Positions 25,838 through 35,354 of a stretch of DNA of 64,000 bases are shown here, one piece after another. The notes beneath the pieces were generated by a model. That model was not told the origin of the DNA. It searched no databases and worked only from the letters and a program-made list of their open reading frames with translations. Both the position numbers and the translations under genes were made by a program. Source of the stretch: Hyphomicrobiales bacterium (GTDB lineage Bacteria > Pseudomonadota > Alphaproteobacteria > Rhizobiales > Rhizobiaceae); NCBI GenBank assembly GCA_900472295.1, contig UCIA01000004.1, forward strand, positions 182,001 to 246,000, given 5' to 3'. The first letter of the stretch is position 1; each line of letters starts with the position of its first letter.

Positions 25838-28800
25838 CTAGAAAACTGAGAAGTCGCCAATGAGTTCGTTGCGGGCAAACCAGGGGACCTGGCGCCCATC
25901 CGTGTCGTTTGATACCTTACGCTTGACGCCGAGATAGAGCTCGGATGCCTCAATAGCTCCATTGCCGTCTAGATCGTATATCTTGCGCTTCCGCGAGATA
26001 ACGTCGGCAACGGCGTTGGTGAACACGCCGCCGCCGGCTTTGGCGGTCTCTTCGGATAATTGTCTTCCCTTGGATGCGGAAAACACGAGTAGGCCGGGCG
26101 GACCGTTCTGGAGAACGTCTTCGACGGCGCCGTCATTTGCAGCAAACATTGCCGTACCGGCTACCCCGGAATGGCAAGCGTCGAGGAAAACAAGCACACG
26201 TCCCTTCGCTTTTGAAAGTACGGCCGCGATCTTGCTCCACGCCAGACCCGTACCGCCGATGTCGTCTGAACGGGTCTCTGTCGTAGCGATGTAAAAGAGC
26301 CCGTCTGGACCTGTTAGCCCATGACCTGCGAAAGAAAATAGTATCGTATCGCCCGACTCCGACGAAGCGACCATTCGCTCGACGGCGTCCATGATACCAG
26401 TTGGCGTGGCCGCTGCATCTGAAAGATTGGTGCTTGAGCCTAGCCTCAGCGACACGTTGTTCTCGGCCGCCAATGCTGCCAACAAGGTGCGGGAATCCTT
26501 GTTGGCGTATCGGAGCGGCTTCAAATCCTTGGCCGTGTATCTGTCTATGCCGATCGTGAGGGCGTGAACGACCGGCTTCTGGTCCGGGGTGCCGGCGTCG
26601 CGACCCATCGGCAGGCTTGCTAGGCCGGCTTGGTCAAAAGCGACAACCGATACCCATCGACCGCCTGGGGTTCGCGCTACGTCGATCTGCTGTGTGGACT
26701 GCGATACGGCAATCGTGTCGGTCAGCAGTCCATCCTGGTAAATTCTGAGGTCGGACGCGCCTGTCGCCAGAATGCTCCCTTTGATCCGATCGCCGGCGAC
26801 TTCGATGGTGCCCGAAAGCCGCGGCGGGAGACCGAGCGGCTTGCTGACGGGTTCGTACGTGCGCCCCAGCACCTGCTTGACTAGACCGTCCTTCCTAACG
26901 ATCCGGCTGAACTGCTGGAAGGCATATTGCCCGCGCAAGCCCGGGAACCGGAGGTTCACATAATTTGCGCCCTCTGGCGAGGCCTCGAACTGCAGTGACG
27001 GCGCCCATGCGACCGTCTCGTCATCGACATAGCGGCCCTCAAGAACGCGGATACCTGCGGTCGCGTCATAAACGTAGAGAGAGCCGTCGCTGTTGAGCTG
27101 CGTCACGTGTTGGTTTTCGACGGAGTAGAACGCCTCCTTGAACAGATCGGCGCGGCCGAGGTTGAATTCCTTCCAAAGTGTCTTCCGCGTATCGATGTCA
27201 AACAACATCATGGCCGGCGCCTCGGTCGACCAGATCAGGAGAAAGCGATCGGCATAAAGACGTGACCTGATGTCGAACTTCCCGATGTTCCCACCACCCG
27301 CCGCTGTGGCCTCGTCCTCGTCAATGCGCAGGAACCCCTTGTCATAGCTGCTGTCGAAGAAATGGAGATTTGGGTAAGGGATTATGCCCGAACCCTCCGC
27401 GCAGCCATAGAAGGTAAGCCATATCGATCGCTTGCCGATCTTGTATTGGATGGCACTGTCGAATATGGCGAACGGCTTTTCCAGGCCGTTTGGCGCGGCC
27501 TGGTCACCGGGATTGCAATTGTAGGTGTCACGGGTAAGGGCAAAGGCTCCTTTTGCGCTCGGCACCGAAGCCATGATCTTCTTGGCAATGGCAGGCTTGG
27601 TGTCTCCAATTCCTTGGGAGGTGCCAACCTTGGGGTCGTGGTAGACGAACGCTGGTTCCCGATCTGGCGAGAAGACGAGCCCAAGGTCGGCAAGTCGGCT
27701 TGTTACAGCGTCTACTTTGGCCTTGGGCCTTTCGAGCGCGACAACGCCACGCGCTTGTCCAATTTCAACCGGCTGTAGCCCGGTTGTTTGAACCGGCAAC
27801 TCCTGCGGCAGCTCCTTCGCTCGAAATACGTTGTCGATTTCCTCTTGCCGAAGCTCAGGCAGGCTGCCTGTGAAGAGGGGCAATTTCGTCGGCAGCGTGA
27901 ATTTCAGGCCTCCGCGCAAGTTCCAATGGACAGGAAAATAGACTGGCGCAGCATTGGTCTGCTGAGCAATGAAGCGTTTGGTGGCGTCTGGATCTTCGGT
28001 CGGAATGATCGAAACGTCTCGCCGTCCGCTGAGCCGCTGGCCATATGTGCTGCCAGGCCCCCCATGAACCACATCGTTCTCGAGATCGAGCGCATAGAGT
28101 TCTTCGCGCCCCGGGCAGACGCGGCAGCCGATATCCGCTCCAGTGGCGGCGTCAGCTACGAGCAGACTATGGGCAAAGATACTCCCTACTCGCGATCCGC
28201 CCGCGACCAAGAAACTGTCGTTGTTTTCCCAACCGAGTGAAGAGGCGCCAGAAAGATCTCTGACCAGGCTTCCATCTACCGTATCAAGCACCTGGTAGCC
28301 GTTGTCGCGCAGGACGAAGGCGGCGAACCTGCCTGTCGGAGAGTAGTTGGGATCGGTACCTTCGAGGTCTGCCAAATATTCGCCGGTGGCAATGTCGACC
28401 AGACGAAAACGCCCGCTAAAAACTTCAAGCTTGGTGTCCCCTGCGGGTGATATGAGCACCCTCGAGGGCTTGTCGAAACTGAATGGATCCCGGACCTGGA
28501 AAATCGGAGTCGCGGAGGCAGCCACCTCGACTGCGACGACCTTTGCCTCGCTCGAATATTCCTCCTCGCATGACCTGATATATCCGACCACCCGCACAGA
28601 CAGTTTGATAGTGCCTGCCGTCAGCGGGAGTACCTGAACCTTTCCTTTGGTGAAATCGCCGCTTCCGAAGAGTGCCGTCATCGCACGTGTGTGGCCAGCG
28701 TCGGTGCTGAGGCCGAATGGCGCGATGGCGCCGGGTGTAAGGGCATAGTAGCCCGGGGCCTCGAATCGTACGGGCTGATCAGTGGAGATCATCAGCCAGG

Positions 28801-30199
28801 CCGGCGGTATGCCTCCGAGCTTGTCGACACTCCAGTCGATATTGAGTTTGCTCCCCACCGCAACTGCAGTTTCAGCGAGCGTTGCTTGCAGAGAATGGGC
28901 GAGGAGATCGAGCTTCGCACGCTCGGAATCACACGATTTTCCCATGGGTTTAGCGGCCATGCGAATTCTTGAGACGAACGCCTGCGCCGTGTCGTCCTTG
29001 CGCCATGCGAGGTCGGCTTCCTGCGCGGCCGGCAGGCTGCTGAAGTAGGCCTCCCTCGCTTTAAGCACTTCCCGACCGGACTGCTTCAGCCCGGAGATGA
29101 TGCCTTTGACCTCGGAACGCCCGATTTCCGCGCCGCCATTTGACTGCTTGATCTTGCAAAGCGATTTGGATGTGTCGAACGTATAGCCTTGGCATTGGTC
29201 CGACATTAGGCACTGAAGCTGGCAATTATCGACATCGAAATTCGAGAAAGGTGTGCCGTCAAAGCCATTGAATGCGAGCAAATCGGTGTTTTCGTAATGC
29301 AGAAAGCCCCGCTCGGCTATTCCCTTAGCAGTGCTGCGCACCATGGGCGTATTCCGCACACCAGACACGCTTTTTTCGAATGGCTGTAGAGCCTGCGCCG
29401 TCGAGTAAATATTGCAGGTGCCGCCACCGGTCGACATGTCCAAAGTGAATGCGATGCATGATGCGCTTGATGTGCAGAAGTCGACGCACTGGCCCTCGCT
29501 GAAGCCCAGGCCGCTCGTGATCGAAGAGCCGGCAATCGTCGATCTGTCGAATATGTCGAATGGACCTGTCGTTCGCGTCTTGCCTTCGAATTTGGGCAGT
29601 GGGCCAGCGTCGGAAACGCCCTGCCCACCAGGCTTAACTTTCCTGCGTCCTGACACTGCACCTGTAAATTGCTGCGGTGTCCCGGTTGAAGATTTTAGGA
29701 AGCATACGGACTTGGCCACGTTATGAGTGAAGGCGGCGCATTGATCGATTTCCACGCATGCGGCTTGGCACTGCTCGGCGCTACCCTTGCGCGACTCGAA
29801 GTCGCCGCCGGGAATGTCAGTGTCGACAAGTATTTCAAAACCCGGCGCTGCGCTTGGTGGCACAAAGGCAGCCGACGCAGCAGACAGTTTCCTTCCGGAG
29901 ACGGCACCAGAAAACGCTTGAGGAACGCCAGCCACAGCCTTCAGGAAGCAGACGCCCTTGCCGATGTTGTGTGTAAAGGCCTCGCACTGGCTCGTCTGCG
30001 CGCAAGCAGCCGCACATTGGTCGGCGGTTGCATTTCGGAACGAGACGAAGTCGCCGCCAGGCATGTCTGTTTCCTGGAAAATCTCAAACCCGGAGCTGCG
30101 GTCATCTTGCGCGAATCCGATTGTCGGAAGGCTCGCGGCTAATATCGAGGCGACTGCCAGAGCAGTCAAAAAGCTCGCTGCCGATGCCCAAAGCCTCAT
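25838..30199 (-). CDS. secreted PAN-repeat / beta-propeller / caspase-fold protein
   Basis: 1453 residues. A signal peptide (to about 31, 'AASLPTIGFA') leads into four PAN/Apple-type repeats at about 35-105, 118-185, 212-285 and 300-375, each with paired Cys (for example 'DQCAAACAQTSQCEAFTHN'). A beta-rich middle (about 580-1190) has propeller-like blades. The C-terminal 250 residues are a peptidase C14 caspase fold: 'VHALTIGIDRYTAKDLKPL', His in 'FSFAGHGLTG' and Cys in 'VLVFLDACHSG'. An EF-hand-like 'DLDGNGAIEASEL' follows. PAN modules usually bind protein or carbohydrate, so this looks like an exported, possibly calcium-responsive orthocaspase. Start chosen at the signal peptide. Confidence 0.85.
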   Translation of the reverse strand: MRLWASAASFLTALAVASILAASLPTIGFAQDDRSSGFEIFQETDMPGGDFVSFRNATADQCAAACAQTSQCEAFTHNIGKGVCFLKAVAGVPQAFSGAVSGRKLSAASAAFVPPSAAPGFEILVDTDIPGGDFESRKGSAEQCQAACVEIDQCAAFTHNVAKSVCFLKSSTGTPQQFTGAVSGRRKVKPGGQGVSDAGPLPKFEGKTRTTGPFDIFDRSTIAGSSITSGLGFSEGQCVDFCTSSASCIAFTLDMSTGGGTCNIYSTAQALQPFEKSVSGVRNTPMVRSTAKGIAERGFLHYENTDLLAFNGFDGTPFSNFDVDNCQLQCLMSDQCQGYTFDTSKSLCKIKQSNGGAEIGRSEVKGIISGLKQSGREVLKAREAYFSSLPAAQEADLAWRKDDTAQAFVSRIRMAAKPMGKSCDSERAKLDLLAHSLQATLAETAVAVGSKLNIDWSVDKLGGIPPAWLMISTDQPVRFEAPGYYALTPGAIAPFGLSTDAGHTRAMTALFGSGDFTKGKVQVLPLTAGTIKLSVRVVGYIRSCEEEYSSEAKVVAVEVAASATPIFQVRDPFSFDKPSRVLISPAGDTKLEVFSGRFRLVDIATGEYLADLEGTDPNYSPTGRFAAFVLRDNGYQVLDTVDGSLVRDLSGASSLGWENNDSFLVAGGSRVGSIFAHSLLVADAATGADIGCRVCPGREELYALDLENDVVHGGPGSTYGQRLSGRRDVSIIPTEDPDATKRFIAQQTNAAPVYFPVHWNLRGGLKFTLPTKLPLFTGSLPELRQEEIDNVFRAKELPQELPVQTTGLQPVEIGQARGVVALERPKAKVDAVTSRLADLGLVFSPDREPAFVYHDPKVGTSQGIGDTKPAIAKKIMASVPSAKGAFALTRDTYNCNPGDQAAPNGLEKPFAIFDSAIQYKIGKRSIWLTFYGCAEGSGIIPYPNLHFFDSSYDKGFLRIDEDEATAAGGGNIGKFDIRSRLYADRFLLIWSTEAPAMMLFDIDTRKTLWKEFNLGRADLFKEAFYSVENQHVTQLNSDGSLYVYDATAGIRVLEGRYVDDETVAWAPSLQFEASPEGANYVNLRFPGLRGQYAFQQFSRIVRKDGLVKQVLGRTYEPVSKPLGLPPRLSGTIEVAGDRIKGSILATGASDLRIYQDGLLTDTIAVSQSTQQIDVARTPGGRWVSVVAFDQAGLASLPMGRDAGTPDQKPVVHALTIGIDRYTAKDLKPLRYANKDSRTLLAALAAENNVSLRLGSSTNLSDAAATPTGIMDAVERMVASSESGDTILFSFAGHGLTGPDGLFYIATTETRSDDIGGTGLAWSKIAAVLSKAKGRVLVFLDACHSGVAGTAMFAANDGAVEDVLQNGPPGLLVFSASKGRQLSEETAKAGGGVFTNAVADVISRKRKIYDLDGNGAIEASELYLGVKRKVSNDTDGRQVPWFARNELIGDFSVF

Positions 30200-30720
30200 G
30201 CCATGATGCCCCACTAGGCAACTGCACGATTGGCGTCGCCATGAGCGAGATTGAAACATCACCCACTTCACATGGCGAGCGGAATCTCGATGCGTTCTCT
30301 ACCCCTTTGGGGTGATGCTGCGGGGTGGAATCGGCTATGTCTTTTTCTTTAGCGATGCCCCGGAGCAGTGCTCCCAACCTCATGCGCTTTATGGAAATCG
30401 TCCGCAATTAGCGGATCATAATCGACTATGGCACAACCCCGACCGGGCATCTCGACGTCCAGCAATTGACCGTCTCGCGAAAAGCGATATTGCTCGGGGC
30501 GTCTATCTCATTTGCGCCATAACCTGCCCCTGCCCTCTAGGAGTGTGGCTGCCTTGTCAGAAATGCGGCCGGAGGCCACATAAAAATGGCGCCAGAAACA
30601 TTCCGAAGCCTGCTCAGCGGGCGTCGGTTTCTACTAGATCCAAGTGCGAACGGGACGCCCGGTGCTTGATCGCGCACCCACACTAATCACTTCGTGACCA
30701 CCAGCACCGCCGCCGCCCCC
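30200..30720. other. intergenic region without a supported gene
   Basis: Separates the coiled-coil gene, which ends at 30721, from the caspase gene start; both are on the minus strand. Small frames lack ribosome binding sites. The promoter of the caspase gene should be here. Confidence 0.4.
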
Positions 30721-32139
30721 CTACGACGCTGCACGCAAGCTTGGACGGGAACGTCGTCTGGTTGTGGGGCGGGTTGGTTCGACTGCCCCGCTTCCAACAG
30801 CAACAACGCCCTCACGCTCCCTTGCGCTCGTTACTTTGTGCAAACGCTCATAAGGCAACAGCTCCTTGACCCGCGTACCAAGCGCGGTAATTTCAGCTCG
30901 CATATCCTCGCATTCCTGCCTCTGGACAGCATGCTGCATCTGTTCGGAGGCGTGTTGCACGGAGAGCTGTGAGAGGTCCGCAGTTAGTCTTGAAACGGTC
31001 ATCTTGTCGGCTTCGCTCTCTTTTATGAGAACGGAGTATCTTTCATCCGCAACCTGCTTTTCGGCCATGGTATCGCTCCATTGAGCGGTTAGCCTGGCGA
31101 TCTCAACGGAAGCAACGCTTGCCTCGTTCGTCGCAACATCCAGTCGCGATTGAAGGCTCTGAATTTCAAAACGCAAGCCGCGCATCTCCGCAAGACTGCG
31201 TTCGCGTTCAGCTTCCCTGTCATCTTCCGTGATGCGTGCTGCTTCCGTCATTTCCGACAGTTTCACCTGCGCGATCTCAAGCGACTTCTGAAGTCGCGTT
31301 TCCTCTTTCTCGCTCTTGCCGAGCGCAGCCACCAGTTCAGAATGCCGCGCCGCATCGTTGGCATGGATCGTCGATAGCTCATCGAGCCTTCGCCTCGCCT
31401 CGGCTTCCCGCTTTTGCGCCTTGTCGAGGTCGATCGAAAGCCTGACGTGCTTCTCCCGCAAGGTATCGTTTTCGCGCGCGCGTCTATCGGCCTCGGCTGT
31501 TCTGGCCGAAAGGGCTTTGGCCGCCGCGCCGAACTCCGCCTCTCTCTGTGCGATCGTATTGGCCGCCTCTACCAGTTCCAGCCTTACGGCCGAGAGCGCA
31601 CTGCGAAGAGCGTCCCGATCCTGGGCCAAACTTACCTCGCGCTGCTGCATGGCTCCAAACGCGCTGTCCTGTTCGCGCTGCTTTCTGATCGCATCGTGCA
31701 GCTGTTCTGAAAGGACCCTCCGTTCCGTCGCCAGCTTGGCATTTGCCGTTTCGAGTTCGTTGGTGCGAAAGAAGTCCGTTTGAAGGATGTGAAAAAATTC
31801 GCGTGTATAGTGGTGCGAAGTCGCAACCTCCAGCAGCCTGGCTTTTACATCCTCCAAATGCTTCTCAGCATCGTGGAAAAGTGTTTCAAAGGAACTCAAA
31901 GCAGCCAGCCGGCTCTGCGTATGCGAAGTCAGCTGGCGAGGGGTTTCATCGGCAGCGCCCTCAGATTGGAGAGCATCGGTCTCTATCGCGGGATTCTCTT
32001 TCGGGGCATTTTCGTCCTCTGGCGGGGATATATCGTCAAGGCTCAGGGAGTTGTTCAAAGCCTCGGCGAGCTCTGTGCGGAGTTCCTCGGCGGCCTTTTC
32101 CACTTTGTCGTAGCGTTTGATAAAGTTTGGCAAATTCAT
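30721..32139 (-). CDS. long coiled-coil protein
   Basis: 472 residues. Residues 1-110 are mixed and acidic ('MNLPNFIKRYDKVEKAAEEL'). From about 115 to 445 the chain is an almost unbroken heptad-rich coiled coil of Ala, Glu, Arg and Leu ('SEQLHDAIRKQREQDSAFG', 'RLSIDLDKAQKREAEARRRL'). The last 25 residues are basic and disordered ('TRPTTRRRSRPSLRAAS'). No membrane segment. It resembles bacterial cytoskeletal or polarity coiled-coil proteins in layout only; no homologue is recognised. GGGGAG stands before the ATG. Confidence 0.7.
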   Translation of the reverse strand: MNLPNFIKRYDKVEKAAEELRTELAEALNNSLSLDDISPPEDENAPKENPAIETDALQSEGAADETPRQLTSHTQSRLAALSSFETLFHDAEKHLEDVKARLLEVATSHHYTREFFHILQTDFFRTNELETANAKLATERRVLSEQLHDAIRKQREQDSAFGAMQQREVSLAQDRDALRSALSAVRLELVEAANTIAQREAEFGAAAKALSARTAEADRRARENDTLREKHVRLSIDLDKAQKREAEARRRLDELSTIHANDAARHSELVAALGKSEKEETRLQKSLEIAQVKLSEMTEAARITEDDREAERERSLAEMRGLRFEIQSLQSRLDVATNEASVASVEIARLTAQWSDTMAEKQVADERYSVLIKESEADKMTVSRLTADLSQLSVQHASEQMQHAVQRQECEDMRAEITALGTRVKELLPYERLHKVTSAREREGVVAVGSGAVEPTRPTTRRRSRPSLRAAS

Positions 32140-32480
32140 CACAAGTTCTCCCCGCACACCACCTTGAATTGATGGCTTTGTAAACACTATTACACTCGAT
32201 ATATCGCAGCGGATGCGCAAGCTCGAAAGAAGTCCAGATATCGTAAATTTATAAGCTTTATTCCTTTGGCTAACGCGGATAGGAAGCTCATCCAATAGGC
32301 CTACTTAGTGCCTTATTCGAAACGCTATCTGCGTTTGACATGAGGACAACTGTTTCGCTGTTCTCGCATCCCCACGACGGACCCTCGGTTGTTCGCTTCA
32401 TCACAACGATGGAGGCGACATCACTTATGGAGAAATTTGAGCGCTGCGCAGTTGCGTGGGTATTTCCACCTCCGCCGAAA
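32140..32480. other. intergenic region without a supported gene
   Basis: AT-richer stretch upstream of the coiled-coil gene; presumably its promoter. No clear motif. Confidence 0.35.
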
Positions 32481-32485
32481 CACGC

Positions 32486-32848
32486 CTAGTCCGGCATTTC
32501 CGCCAGGCGCCACCCTTTAACAAACGGCTGCGCATCACTCGGCTGTTGAAAGGTGAGTTCGCCACTAGACCACCGACCCTCCTAATTTGGATTGCCCGCA
32601 AGAAACAGGCGAGCTTTCTCCTGTGCCTCAGGGACGCGACCCGCAAGGGCAAGCGCGGGAACCAGGTGCTCTCTCGAACCCGTCCCGTAACCGTCGCCAG
32701 CGACGAAGGGGCCAAGAGCTGTTTCGTCACGTACTTGGATGAGCGCGGTGTGAAGCGCAGGTACGAGATTGTCGGTGGCGAGGGCGTTGCCATGCAGCGC
32801 ACGGATCGAAAATTTCGCAACGGCGGGCACCGCTTGCATGTTCAGCAC
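32486..32848 (-). pseudogene. 3' remnant of a TPR-containing adenylate cyclase
   Basis: The minus frame has 'VPALALAGRVPEAQEKARLF' and 'LAGNPN', the last TPR of rhizobial class III cyclase/TPR proteins. A shifted frame then gives 'SDAQPFVKGWRLAEMPD', which matches the usual C-terminus of that family ('...GLRKAGLPE'). The cyclase domain is gone and the frame is broken. The intact FHA-cyclase next door is a different architecture. Confidence 0.55.
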
Positions 32849-33023
32849 GGGCGAGATGTCCGGTAACAGTGAAGCTTGGGAGACTGATCTCTCAATGACT
32901 TCCGAGCACGCTTCCGACGAAATCGTCTTGACCGCTCTTGTGGAGCTACGCTTTGCGACCTGAAAAGCTCGCCCCTTCGCAAAGGAAGCCGCCCGCTGGC
33001 TTACTGGGCCGTCTTTCGCCGGG

Positions 33024-33914
33024 TCAGCCTGAGATAATTTCGTAGCTAAGGATCTGAGCGTCGCTTAGGGACGACTTCCGCCCAGGCGAGATGACGCCGG
33101 AGCCGAACAGGAGAACGGCTTCCCGGCGTACGAACACTTCATGGTCGGGTCCAGTCGACACAAATGTGCCCGACGAGCTTCGCTCAACAAGACCAGCCCT
33201 GCCGTTCGAAATGGTGAAGGTTGCGTGGTGTCTTGAGACCCAGGGCCGCAGGACGACAATGTTGCACTCAGGAGATCGGCCGATGGTCACGAATTCGTTG
33301 TTACGGCAAGACCGCAACTGATCTCCATAGCGGATGACCAGATTGATGTGCCTTGGCGGGGCGAACCGCCTATCGATAGTGGTGCCCCGGCTGGCGATTT
33401 GCGTAGTGAGGGCTCCATCGTCGCTTGCCAGGGTATAGACGTCGAAGGGCTCTCCTTTACCCTTGAATGGCATTTTGTCGAGGAGCCGCAAGGCACTGCG
33501 CCCCTCTGGGGAAAGGGCTTCGAAGAAGCTCTGGCTGACCAGCACCTCCCCCGGGTTGGCCGTGGTCGACAACCTTGCGGTGACATTGACCGCGTCGCCG
33601 AATACTTCGCCCCGCGTGCGAATAACCGCCCCGAAGTGCAATCCGATCCGGGTGGTCAGCGGCCCTTTCGTCAGCTGGCTGCTAATCTCACGGACGGCCC
33701 TCAGCGCCGCATCTGGCTTCTCGAAAAGGCTAAGCACGTCATCGCCCTTCGAGTGTATGAAATCTCCGCCGTGCCGGACGGCGATCTCGCGTATCGCGTC
33801 TAGGCAATCTGAGACCTGCTGCAGAGCGGCATCGTCGCCGATGCGCTCATAGAGCGGCGTGCTGCCCACCACATCGGCTAGGAGGACTGCGGCAAGAATC
33901 CTTTCCTGATCCAT
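33024..33914 (-). CDS. class III adenylate/guanylate cyclase with FHA domain
   Basis: 296 residues. The cyclase domain (1-165) has the metal-binding Asp in 'AAVLLADVVGSTPLYERIG', the second in 'FIHSKGDDVLSLFEKPDAAL', and 'RIGLHFGAVIRTRGEVFGDA' with the 'NVTARL' helix. Residues 205-285 are an FHA domain: 'EFVTIGRSPECNIVVLRPWV' then 'SRHHATFTISNGRAGLVE', which binds phosphothreonine. So cyclic nucleotide production is probably tied to a Ser/Thr kinase signal. Soluble. AGGA lies 2 bases and GGAG about 10 bases before the ATG, both imperfect. Confidence 0.88.
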   Translation of the reverse strand: MDQERILAAVLLADVVGSTPLYERIGDDAALQQVSDCLDAIREIAVRHGGDFIHSKGDDVLSLFEKPDAALRAVREISSQLTKGPLTTRIGLHFGAVIRTRGEVFGDAVNVTARLSTTANPGEVLVSQSFFEALSPEGRSALRLLDKMPFKGKGEPFDVYTLASDDGALTTQIASRGTTIDRRFAPPRHINLVIRYGDQLRSCRNNEFVTIGRSPECNIVVLRPWVSRHHATFTISNGRAGLVERSSSGTFVSTGPDHEVFVRREAVLLFGSGVISPGRKSSLSDAQILSYEIISG

Positions 33915-33994
33915 GATCCTAAAGCTCCGGCACTGGCTGATCTCAATAACTGAACTTGCCACCTGTCTTCGATGCTTGCGTGCGTCATAGTCGA

Positions 33995-34603
33995 TCAGAC
34001 AGCCAGCATCCACAGCGATGTCATCGCCAGCGTTGTTGCGGTAGCCCGACCTAGCAGGCTGGAGGATGCAGCGGACGAGATCACCCTGCTGAACTGCCGG
34101 GCAAGCAGGATGGCGCCGAAGAAAACCGCGCCGACCGCAGCGAATGTGACAAGCAGTATGACGGAAAGGTCCTGCGCGTTGCCGATGCCGCCTGGTGCCA
34201 CGCTTGGCAACAGCAGCATATAGATCAGCACCGTCGAGGGGTTGCCCAGACATAGCCCAATACCTGCTCCCGCCGAAGCGACCCAACCTCCGTTGCGGAG
34301 TGGAATAGCATTGATCGTAGAACTGTCTTTCCAGATGCGCACTGAAAGCCAAAGCAGATAGGCGATGCCAGCATACTTCGCCAAGGCAAACCACTCCGGC
34401 CTGCTTTCGACCATGCTGCCCACTCCCAAGGTGATCGCGCAGATCACCAGCATATCCCCCATACAAAGGCCAGCCGCGAATGCTGTGGCACCTTTGACAT
34501 CCTTGCCAAGCGAACGCGCGACCAGCACCGCGACGAGGGGTCCCGGTGCCGCGGTCAGCGCGGTCAGCGCCGCGAAATACGCAACCAATGCCATATAATC
34601 CAT
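33995..34603 (-). CDS. LysE-family amino acid exporter
   Basis: 202 residues with six hydrophobic segments. The N-terminal 'AALTALTAAPGPLVAVLVAR' holds the family's PGP motif, followed by 'GLCMGDMLVICAITLGVG' and 'LGNPSTVLIYMLLLPSVAPG'. LysE/RhtB proteins export amino acids or homoserine-lactone-like compounds from the cytoplasm. GGGAGGGCGAT precedes the chosen ATG; 30 further codons upstream are open but lack family similarity. Confidence 0.88.
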   Translation of the reverse strand: MDYMALVAYFAALTALTAAPGPLVAVLVARSLGKDVKGATAFAAGLCMGDMLVICAITLGVGSMVESRPEWFALAKYAGIAYLLWLSVRIWKDSSTINAIPLRNGGWVASAGAGIGLCLGNPSTVLIYMLLLPSVAPGGIGNAQDLSVILLVTFAAVGAVFFGAILLARQFSRVISSAASSSLLGRATATTLAMTSLWMLAV

Positions 34604-34933
34604 ATCGCCCTCCCAAGCAGATGGCGCGATCGATGACGGCTCTCGCCACTTCGATAATGCGCCAGTCGAAACGCCCCACCCCCCCGACGACACGACCGGT
34701 TTCGACAGGAGCTATTTCCTCCAAAGCCGTACCTGGAGCCATCAGTCGATCGCCTGAATTTCAGCAGATGCTTATATTGAGCGTGAACGACCTGTATGTT
34801 GAATCGCTCACACCCACGCGGATATCGATGGTCGACCGCAGGCAGTCAGCGGATACTGGCTGGGTCGAGCAGGCCGCCAGGTAAGGCGCCAAAAGCAGCC
34901 GCTGGCTGTCGAATTGAACGCGGACTTCCGTGA
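34604..34933. other. intergenic region without a supported gene
   Basis: Contains the presumed promoter of the LysE gene. A run of C at 34677-34684 is the only notable feature. Confidence 0.35.
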
Positions 34934-35009
34934 TCAGGCGGACGGGCCGATCCACCGAATGAATGGCGGCTTCTTGTCAGTGAGCCGCTCGATCGATTTC
35001 AGCAATGCC
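34934..35009 (-). pseudogene. 3' remnant of a paralogue of the 73-residue gene at 35355
   Basis: The minus frame reads 'ALLKSIERLTDKKPPFIRW' followed by 'IGPSA' and a stop. The intact product at 35355 ends 'LLKAVREVTGKEVSFIRWI' plus 'GPSA'. Only the last 24 codons remain, so this is a decayed tandem copy. Confidence 0.75.
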
Positions 35010-35085
35010 TCGCGCGCTCCCTAAGGCGCGCGGTGGCCGATCCCACGATGAACGACCGCCGAGCACCGCGCGGCGGGCCCGGCAG

Positions 35086-35126
35086 GCAAAAGAAAAGCCC
35101 GCTGTCAGTGGGACCCAACAGCGGGC
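35086..35126 (-). terminator. intrinsic terminator on the minus strand
   Basis: On the minus strand GCCCGCTGT pairs with ACAGCGGGC around a 12-base loop, followed by TTTTCTTTT. The nearest upstream element is a 10-codon frame (35161-35190), so a short RNA may end here. Confidence 0.75.
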
Positions 35127-35160
35127 CAAGCTGGTTTGGCGGGAGGGGACACTCTCGCCA

Positions 35161-35190
35161 TCAGCATTTACAGCTTGCGCAGATGTCCAT
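35161..35190 (-). other. possible nine-residue Cys-rich micro-ORF
   Basis: ATG preceded by AAGGCGAACCTC opens 'MDICASCKC' and a stop, about 35 bases before the terminator above. Three Cys in nine residues is striking, but a frame this short can arise by chance. It may only mark a small RNA. Confidence 0.2.
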
Positions 35191-35295
35191 GAGGTTCGCC
35201 TTAATTAGAGAGCGCGCATTTTAGCAATTCCGCGATGACACCATACGTGTTGTCGGCGACTCATCTAGTTTCCTGTAGCGGCGGCCCCCAACCCG

Positions 35296-35346
35296 CCATG
35301 GCCGGCGTCGCCCCACCGAAATACCCCAAACTACGGCGCCGGCCAT
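35296..35346 (-). terminator. hairpin downstream of the 35355-35873 operon
   Basis: ATGGCCGGCG pairs with CGCCGGCCAT around a long loop, starting 9 bases after the last stop codon. There is no U-run on the minus side, but the plus side is followed by TTCTTTGTTTC. Confidence 0.4.
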
Positions 35347-35354
35347 TCTTTGTT

